Part shown: one piece after another, positions 29,613-34,231 of the stretch
How the letters are laid out: every line of letters starts with the position of its first letter
How positions within the stretch are numbered: position 1 is the stretch's first letter
From: an uncultured Actinomycetes bacterium
Lineage (GTDB): Bacteria > Actinomycetota > Acidimicrobiia > Acidimicrobiales > SZUA-35
NCBI GenBank assembly: GCA_902826025.1
Contig: CADEDH010000053.1
Location: 1 to 34,231, forward strand
Length of the DNA: 34,231 nt
Direction of reading: 5' to 3'
Notes under the pieces: generated by a model
What the model saw: only the letters and a program-made list of their open reading frames with translations
Database searches by the model: none
What the model was told of the DNA's origin: nothing
Position numbers and translations under genes: made by a program

Positions 29613-32600
29613 ATGAGGCGCCCATCTCTACCCACCGGCAGCCGCCGCTGGATCCTCGCCGCCGCCGCTGTCGTCGTGGTGCTCATCGTGGCCTTCTCGG
29701 TCGCCTCCAGCTTCTACATCGACCTGCTGTGGTTCCGGGAGTTGAAGTTCACGTCCGTGTTCTGGACCACGCTTCGCACCAAGGTCCTTCTCGGCCTGGT
29801 GTTCGGCCTGCTCTTCTTCGCCCTGCTCTACGCCAACCTGTTGATCGTCCGGCGCTCCAGCCCCTCGGGGCCGCCGTTGCGGATCGTGTCCCCCGAGCAG
29901 GAGGCGCTCGATCGCCTCCGCCGCCTGGCCGACCCCTACCTGCGCTGGGTGGTGCCGGCGGCCTGCGCCGTGCTGGCCCTGCTGGTGGGGATCAACAGCG
30001 CCAGCCAGTGGTCCACCTACCTCTTGTGGCGCAACGGCCAGGGCGAGTCGTTCGGCGTGCAGGAGCAGCTGTTCAACCGGGACCCGTCGTTCTACATCTT
30101 CACCCTGCCCTGGCTGCACTTCCTCCAGAGCTGGGTGTTCTCGTCGCTGCTGGGCGTCACGGTGCTGGCCGGCATCGCCCATTTCGCCTGGGGTGGCATT
30201 CAGCCCACCGCCCCCGCATTCGCCGACAAGGCCTCGCCCCTGGTGCGGGGCCACCTGTCGGTCCTGCTCGGCCTCACCCTGCTGTCCCGGGCCTGGGGGT
30301 ACTACCTCGACCGGTTCGACCTGCTGTCGTCCACCCGGGGCGAGGTGCAGGGGGCGTCGTACACCGACATCCGGGCCCAGCTGCCCGCCCTCAACGTGCT
30401 CACCCTGGTGGCCATCATCTGCGCCCTGCTGTTCCTGGTGAACATCAAGCTCCGACGCTGGAGCCTGCCCGTGATCGCGGTCGGCCTGCTGGCTGCGGTG
30501 TCGATCCTGCTGGGCCGGGCCTACCCGGCCTTCGTGCAGCAGTTCAGCGTGAAGCCTCAGGAAGCCCAGCGGGAGGCCCCCTACATCCTGCGCAACATCG
30601 AGGGCACCCGCACCGCCTTCGGCCTCGCCGACATCCAGACGGTGAATCGCCCGGCGGTGGAATCCGTCACCCCGGCCGACATCGCCGAGAACCGGGCCAC
30701 GATCGACAACATCCGCCTGTGGCGCCCATCGGTGATCGTGGAGAACTTCCAGGCCCAGGAGCGCAAGCAGCCGTACTACGAGTTCGCCGACATCGACGTC
30801 GACCGCTACGACATCGGCGACCAGCGCCGGGTGCTCCTGCTGTCGGGCCGCGAGGTGAGCCAGAGCGGCATCCCGGGCAGCGGGAACAGCTGGCAGAACA
30901 GCCACCTCATCTACACCCACGGCTACGGGGCGGCGGCGGCCCTGGTCAACAGCGCCTCGGCCGAGGGCGCCCCGGCCTTCACCCTGGGCAACCTGCCCCC
31001 CGAGGGCGAGCCGACGATCACCCAGCCCCAGGTCTACTACGGCGAGCTCAACGAGGTGCCGTTCGTCGTCACCAACACCCGCGCCGAGGAGTTCGACCCC
31101 ACCACCGGTGACCCTTCCACCTCACCGGGCGGGATCGAGCTGGGCAACCGGTTGCAGCGGGCCATGTTCGCCTGGCGCTATAACGACGTGAACCTCCTCA
31201 TCTCCGGCCTGATCAAGAACGACAGCCGGATCCTGCTGTACCGCCAGGTCCAGGCCCGGGTAGACAAGGCGGCCCCGTTCCTCACCTTCGACGCCGACCC
31301 CTACCTGACCGTGGTCGACGGCAAGCTGCTGTGGGTCTTCGACGCCTACACCACCACCACTGCCTACCCCTACTCCCAGTCGATCGATCTGAACGCCGCC
31401 ACCCAGGGCGACCTGACCGGCCGGGCCAACTACATACGCAACTCGGTGAAGGGCACGGTGGACGCCTACACCGGTGAGGTCACCTTCCACCTGGTGGACG
31501 ACACCGACCCGATCGCCCGGGCCTGGAAGAAGGTCTACCCCGACCTGTTCAGCAGCGAAGAGCCGTCGGCCAGCCTGCGGGCCCACTTCCGGTACCCGGA
31601 GAACCTGTTCCAGATCCAGGCCAACCAGTACGCCACGTACCACGTCACCGATCCCCTCGAGTTCTATCAGAAGCAGAAGGTGTGGGCGATCGCCGCCAAC
31701 CCCACGGCGCCCGGCGCCAGCCAGGGCGAACTGCCCCCGATGCGGCCGTACTACGTTGAGATGCGGCTGCCCGGATCGGACGAGGAGCACTTCCAGCTCA
31801 TCCTGCCCTTCACCCCGGTCGGACGGGAGAACATGGTGTCGTGGCTGGCGGCCGATTCAGACCCCGGCTCCTACGGCACGATCCAGAATTACGTCTTCCC
31901 CACCGAGTCGCAGGTGCAAGGGCCGAGCCAGGTCAATTCGCTGGTGAACCAGGAGCCGAGCTTCTCCACGTTCCGGACGCAGACCGGCCAGCAGGGCTCC
32001 TCGGTCGACTTCGGCGACCTCCTGGTCATCCCGATCAACGACGCCTTGCTGTACGTGGTGCCGGCCTATGTGCGGGCCGACCAGGCCAACGCCATCCCGG
32101 AGCTGAAACGGGTGCTGGTGGTGAACAACAGCGTCGTGGGCGTCGGCTCCAACCTGAACGAGGCACTGGCCGCGGCCACCGGGGCTGAGGTCCCGGCCCC
32201 GGGTGGCGGCACCGGCACCGGCGCCGAGAGCGGGCCCGGCGGCGGGAGCGGATCGGGCGGTACCGGCACCGGGACTGACGGCACGGTCAACGCTGAGCTG
32301 TCCAGCCTGCTGACCGAGGCGCTGGCGCACTTCACCGCCGCCGACGCTGCCCTCGCCGCAGCCGACCTGGCCACTTACCAGAGCGAGCTGGCCCAGGCCG
32401 AAGCCCTGGTGCAGCAGGCCAACGACCTGATGGCGGGGGGCTCGTCGGCCGACACCGGCACCGGTACCGCCACCGAAGGCTCCAGCACCGTGCCCACCAT
32501 CGAGTCGTCCCCTCCCACCTCCGGCTTCGGCTCCTCGGTCTCCGCCGGCACCGGCCAGAGCGGCACCACGACCACGGCCGCCGGCGCCACCACGAGCACC

Positions 32601-32639
32601 ACGACCACCGGCAGCGGTGCCGGCACCACCACCGGCTGA
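29613..32639 (+). CDS. UPF0182 (COG1615) large membrane protein
   Basis: The 1008-residue protein starts with the family signature: a first membrane helix, then SFYIDLLWFRELKFTSVFWT. About seven membrane helices span residues 12-310. A large extracytoplasmic region contains RNIEGTRTAFGLADIQTVNR, NIRLWRPSVIVENFQAQERK, LIYTHGYGAAAALVNS and DDTDPIARAWKKVYPDLFSS, all typical of UPF0182. From about residue 855 the protein turns into low-complexity Gly/Thr/Ser sequence around one helical segment (LLTEALAHFTAADAALAAAD) and ends in a Thr-rich tail. The family is common in actinobacteria and some other phyla; its function is unknown. GGAGGG lies before ATG 29613 at a rather long spacing. It is the largest gene in the window, with the nitronate monooxygenase gene 36 bp behind it. 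Confidence 0.9.
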   Translation: MRRPSLPTGSRRWILAAAAVVVVLIVAFSVASSFYIDLLWFRELKFTSVFWTTLRTKVLLGLVFGLLFFALLYANLLIVRRSSPSGPPLRIVSPEQEALDRLRRLADPYLRWVVPAACAVLALLVGINSASQWSTYLLWRNGQGESFGVQEQLFNRDPSFYIFTLPWLHFLQSWVFSSLLGVTVLAGIAHFAWGGIQPTAPAFADKASPLVRGHLSVLLGLTLLSRAWGYYLDRFDLLSSTRGEVQGASYTDIRAQLPALNVLTLVAIICALLFLVNIKLRRWSLPVIAVGLLAAVSILLGRAYPAFVQQFSVKPQEAQREAPYILRNIEGTRTAFGLADIQTVNRPAVESVTPADIAENRATIDNIRLWRPSVIVENFQAQERKQPYYEFADIDVDRYDIGDQRRVLLLSGREVSQSGIPGSGNSWQNSHLIYTHGYGAAAALVNSASAEGAPAFTLGNLPPEGEPTITQPQVYYGELNEVPFVVTNTRAEEFDPTTGDPSTSPGGIELGNRLQRAMFAWRYNDVNLLISGLIKNDSRILLYRQVQARVDKAAPFLTFDADPYLTVVDGKLLWVFDAYTTTTAYPYSQSIDLNAATQGDLTGRANYIRNSVKGTVDAYTGEVTFHLVDDTDPIARAWKKVYPDLFSSEEPSASLRAHFRYPENLFQIQANQYATYHVTDPLEFYQKQKVWAIAANPTAPGASQGELPPMRPYYVEMRLPGSDEEHFQLILPFTPVGRENMVSWLAADSDPGSYGTIQNYVFPTESQVQGPSQVNSLVNQEPSFSTFRTQTGQQGSSVDFGDLLVIPINDALLYVVPAYVRADQANAIPELKRVLVVNNSVVGVGSNLNEALAAATGAEVPAPGGGTGTGAESGPGGGSGSGGTGTGTDGTVNAELSSLLTEALAHFTAADAALAAADLATYQSELAQAEALVQQANDLMAGGSSADTGTGTATEGSSTVPTIESSPPTSGFGSSVSAGTGQSGTTTTAAGATTSTTTTGSGAGTTTG

Positions 32640-32675
32640 CCGTCAGCCACCCACCGAGCGGAGGTCGTCGTCGTC

Positions 32676-33755
32676 ATGGCACCACCCAGCTCGGCCCGGC
32701 ACCGGGCCGAGGCGTTCTGCGCCGGCGTTGGACTGCGGGCGCCGATCCTGATGGCGCCGATGGCAGGGGCATGCCCGCCGGCCCTGGCCGTCGCCGTGGC
32801 CGAGGCCGGCGGGATGGGGGCGTGTGGAGCACTGCTCATGAAGCCGGCGTCGATCACCCGCTGGGCCGAGCAGGTGCGGACGGGAACGACCGGGCCGTTC
32901 CAGCTCAACCTGTGGATCCCGGACCCCCCGGCCCGGCGGGACGGCACGGCCGAGACGGCAGTGCGGGACTTCCTGGCCCGGTGGGGCCCCAAGGTGCCGG
33001 CCGAGGCGCCCGACGCCCCGCTCCCCGGCTTCGACGAGCAGTGCGACGCCCTGCTCGGGGCCCGACCGGCCGTTGTCTCCTCGATCATGGGCCTCTACCC
33101 GGCCCCGTTCGTGTCCGCCCTCCACGACCGGGGCATCCGGTGGTTCGCCACCGTCACCACCGTGGCCGAGGCGGTGGCGGCCGAGGCCGCCGGAGCCGAC
33201 GCCGTCGTGGCCCAGGGCATGGAAGCCGGAGGCCACCGGGGCGCCTTCCGGGCCGACCAGGCCCTGCACCGCCTGGTCGGCCTGTTCTCGCTGGTACCGG
33301 CGGTGGCCGACGCTGTGTCGGTTCCCGTGATCGCCACCGGCGGTATCGCCGATCCCCGCGGCGTGGCCGCCGCCCTCACCCTCGGAGCGTCGGCGGTGCA
33401 GGTTGGCACCGGGTTCCTGCGCTGTCCGGAGGCCGCTACCCCTGCCCCCTGGGCCGACGGGTTGGCCAGCACCCGCCCGGAGGACACGATCGTCACCCGG
33501 GCCTACTCGGGCCGGGCCGGGCGGGCCATCGCCACCGCCTACGCCGTGGCTGCCTCCGGGCCCGACGCTCCCGAGCCGGCCCCCTACCCGATCCAGCGGG
33601 CCCTCACCGGCCCGATGCGGGAGGAGGGGGGCGCCGTCGGCGACCTCGACCGGATGCAACCCTGGGCCGGCCAATCGGCCGCCCTGGCCCGGGCTGTGCC
33701 CGCCGGCGAGCTGGTGGCGGAGCTGTGGGGTGGAGCCCAGGAGCTGCTCCCGTGA
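32676..33755 (+). CDS. Nitronate monooxygenase-like FMN enzyme (NPD family)
   Basis: The 359-residue TIM-barrel flavoprotein matches nitronate monooxygenases (2-nitropropane dioxygenase family). It has PILMAPMAGACPPALAVAVA near the N-terminus, the active-site block VAQGMEAGGHRG with the putative catalytic base H187, and the FMN-phosphate loop PVIATGGIADPRGVAAALTL followed by GASAVQVGTGFLRCPEA. These enzymes oxidise nitronates such as propionate-3-nitronate, a metabolic poison; relatives include enoyl reductases and other FMN enzymes, so the substrate is tentative. GGAGG lies about 11 nt before ATG 32676. It follows UPF0182 by 36 bp and ends at a strong hairpin shared with the convergent amidohydrolase gene. 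Confidence 0.85.
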   Translation: MAPPSSARHRAEAFCAGVGLRAPILMAPMAGACPPALAVAVAEAGGMGACGALLMKPASITRWAEQVRTGTTGPFQLNLWIPDPPARRDGTAETAVRDFLARWGPKVPAEAPDAPLPGFDEQCDALLGARPAVVSSIMGLYPAPFVSALHDRGIRWFATVTTVAEAVAAEAAGADAVVAQGMEAGGHRGAFRADQALHRLVGLFSLVPAVADAVSVPVIATGGIADPRGVAAALTLGASAVQVGTGFLRCPEAATPAPWADGLASTRPEDTIVTRAYSGRAGRAIATAYAVAASGPDAPEPAPYPIQRALTGPMREEGGAVGDLDRMQPWAGQSAALARAVPAGELVAELWGGAQELLP

Positions 33756-33778
33756 CGCTGAGCCTCGCCGCCCTAAAC

Positions 33779-33817
33779 TGCACGTCTAACTCGCGCTGAG
33801 CGCGAGTTAGACGTGCA
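33779..33817. terminator. Bidirectional terminator-like hairpin, 19-bp perfect stem
   Basis: TGCACGTCTAACTCGCGCT (33779-33797) and its exact complement (33799-33817) are separated by a single G. The hairpin lies between two converging genes with stops at 33755 and 33830. It is flanked by short A-rich stretches (TAAAC to the left, AAATT to the right), which give a weak U-tract for transcripts from either side. Confidence 0.6.
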
Positions 33818-33829
33818 AATTCCTGGCGA

Positions 33830-34231
33830 TCAGCCCTCGTAGAGGGGGCCGCGGATGAGCTGGCCGGGGTAGGCCCCGGTGTGCTCCCCGTTGGCGATCA
33901 GCACCTGGCCGTTGACCACGGTGGCGGCGATGCCGTTGGCTTTCTGCACCAGGCGGGTGGCCCCGCCGGGCAGGTCCCAGGCCACCTCGGGCATGCCCGG
34001 GCCCACGGTGTCGGGGTCGAACACCACCAGGTCGGCGGCCATCCCCTCGCGCACCAGGCCCCGGTCGTGGAAGCCCCACGCCGTCGACGGCTCCAGCGTC
34101 AGCATTCGCACCGCCTCCTCCAGGGTGAAGGCCTGGCGCTCCCGGGTCCAGTGGCCCAGCAGGTGGGTCTGGATCGAGGAGTCCATGAGCTGGCTCACGT
34201 GGGCCCCGGAGTCGGAGAACGTCACCACGCA
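33830..34231 (-). CDS. N-acyl-D-amino-acid deacylase-like amidohydrolase, C-terminal part (runs off right edge)
   Basis: The last 133 residues of a minus-strand protein are present. FSDSGAHVSQLMDSSIQTHL contains the Asp that binds metal and acts in catalysis in D-aminoacylase-type amidohydrolases. It is followed by TLEEAVRMLTLEPSTAWGFH, then DRGLVREGMAADLVVFDPDT and IAATVVNGQVLIANGE, the typical closing beta-sandwich. Members hydrolyse N-acyl-D-amino acids, but many environmental actinobacterial relatives have unknown amide or cyclic substrates. The N-terminal two-thirds, including the first metal ligands (HxH), lie outside the window. The gene converges on the nitronate monooxygenase gene across a strong hairpin. 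Confidence 0.85.
   Translation of the reverse strand, partial: CVVTFSDSGAHVSQLMDSSIQTHLLGHWTRERQAFTLEEAVRMLTLEPSTAWGFHDRGLVREGMAADLVVFDPDTVGPGMPEVAWDLPGGATRLVQKANGIAATVVNGQVLIANGEHTGAYPGQLIRGPLYEG

Noticed and set aside
1..34231. tRNA, rRNA, riboswitch or insertion sequence
   Set aside because: No tRNA T-loop consensus, rRNA segment, transposase or terminal inverted repeats with target duplication was recognised on reading either strand; a covariance-model search would be needed to exclude small RNAs.

Overview
The window is GC-rich, densely coded bacterial chromosome with Actinomycetota character. It carries an F420-type luciferase-like oxidoreductase, a TIGR03086-type protein of the mycothiol-dependent isomerase fold, a UPF0182 membrane protein, several CaiB/BaiF CoA-transferases and acyl-CoA-dehydrogenase-like flavoproteins, and many starts with no Shine-Dalgarno that look leaderless. 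An acidimicrobial lineage would fit this mixture, but no rRNA or ribosomal-protein marker is present, so the class is inference. I see no tRNA, rRNA, CRISPR array, insertion sequence, integrase or phage module; this is chromosomal backbone with catabolic and signalling genes.

Layout. 1-2.2 kb: the 5' end of an unknown minus-strand gene, then a membrane-anchored SpoIIE-type phosphatase. 2.2-5.1 kb: a TIGR03086 protein, an SMP-30/gluconolactonase-like enzyme and a flavin-dependent acyl-CoA-dehydrogenase-fold enzyme. 5.1-6.3 kb: a lone chemoreceptor. 6.5-10.1 kb: a catabolic-looking run of CaiB transferase, two-domain VOC protein and a second flavoprotein. 10.2-12.9 kb: a lipoprotein with an HEMLH site, GTP cyclohydrolase I (folE) and a two-domain carboxymuconolactone-decarboxylase-like protein. 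13.1-15.0 kb: an LLM oxidoreductase and an Asp-box repeat protein. 15.1-20.2 kb: a second CaiB transferase, a small XRE regulator, a limonene-epoxide-hydrolase-like protein, an SDR, a Beta-family (T4 beta-like) protein and a double-hotdog thioesterase-like protein. 20.2-22.7 kb: a GAF-PAS-SpoIIE sensor phosphatase broken by an apparent one-base deletion. 22.9-23.2 kb: a DUF1905 protein. 23.2-26.9 kb: a minus-strand operon pgeF-murL-murD2. 27.1-34.2 kb: a SEC-C protein with acidic five-residue repeats, a small unknown protein, UPF0182, a nitronate monooxygenase and the 3' part of a D-aminoacylase-like amidohydrolase.

How the genes fit together. The clearest functional unit is pgeF-murL-murD2. 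It joins a peptidoglycan-precursor editing enzyme to the alternative D-glutamate route, in which L-Glu is ligated to UDP-MurNAc-L-Ala and then epimerised in place. The CaiB, flavoprotein, VOC, SDR, epoxide-hydrolase-like, thioesterase-like and nitronate monooxygenase genes suggest CoA-linked breakdown of cyclic or terpenoid/steroid-like substrates, but no substrate can be named from sequence. Two SpoIIE phosphatases and a chemoreceptor represent signalling.

Two genome-style signals recur. Strong hairpins with 11-20 bp perfect stems lie beyond gene ends at 2166, 3811, 15043, 15116 and 33779. Many genes have a -10-like hexamer 5-8 nt ahead of the start codon and no Shine-Dalgarno.
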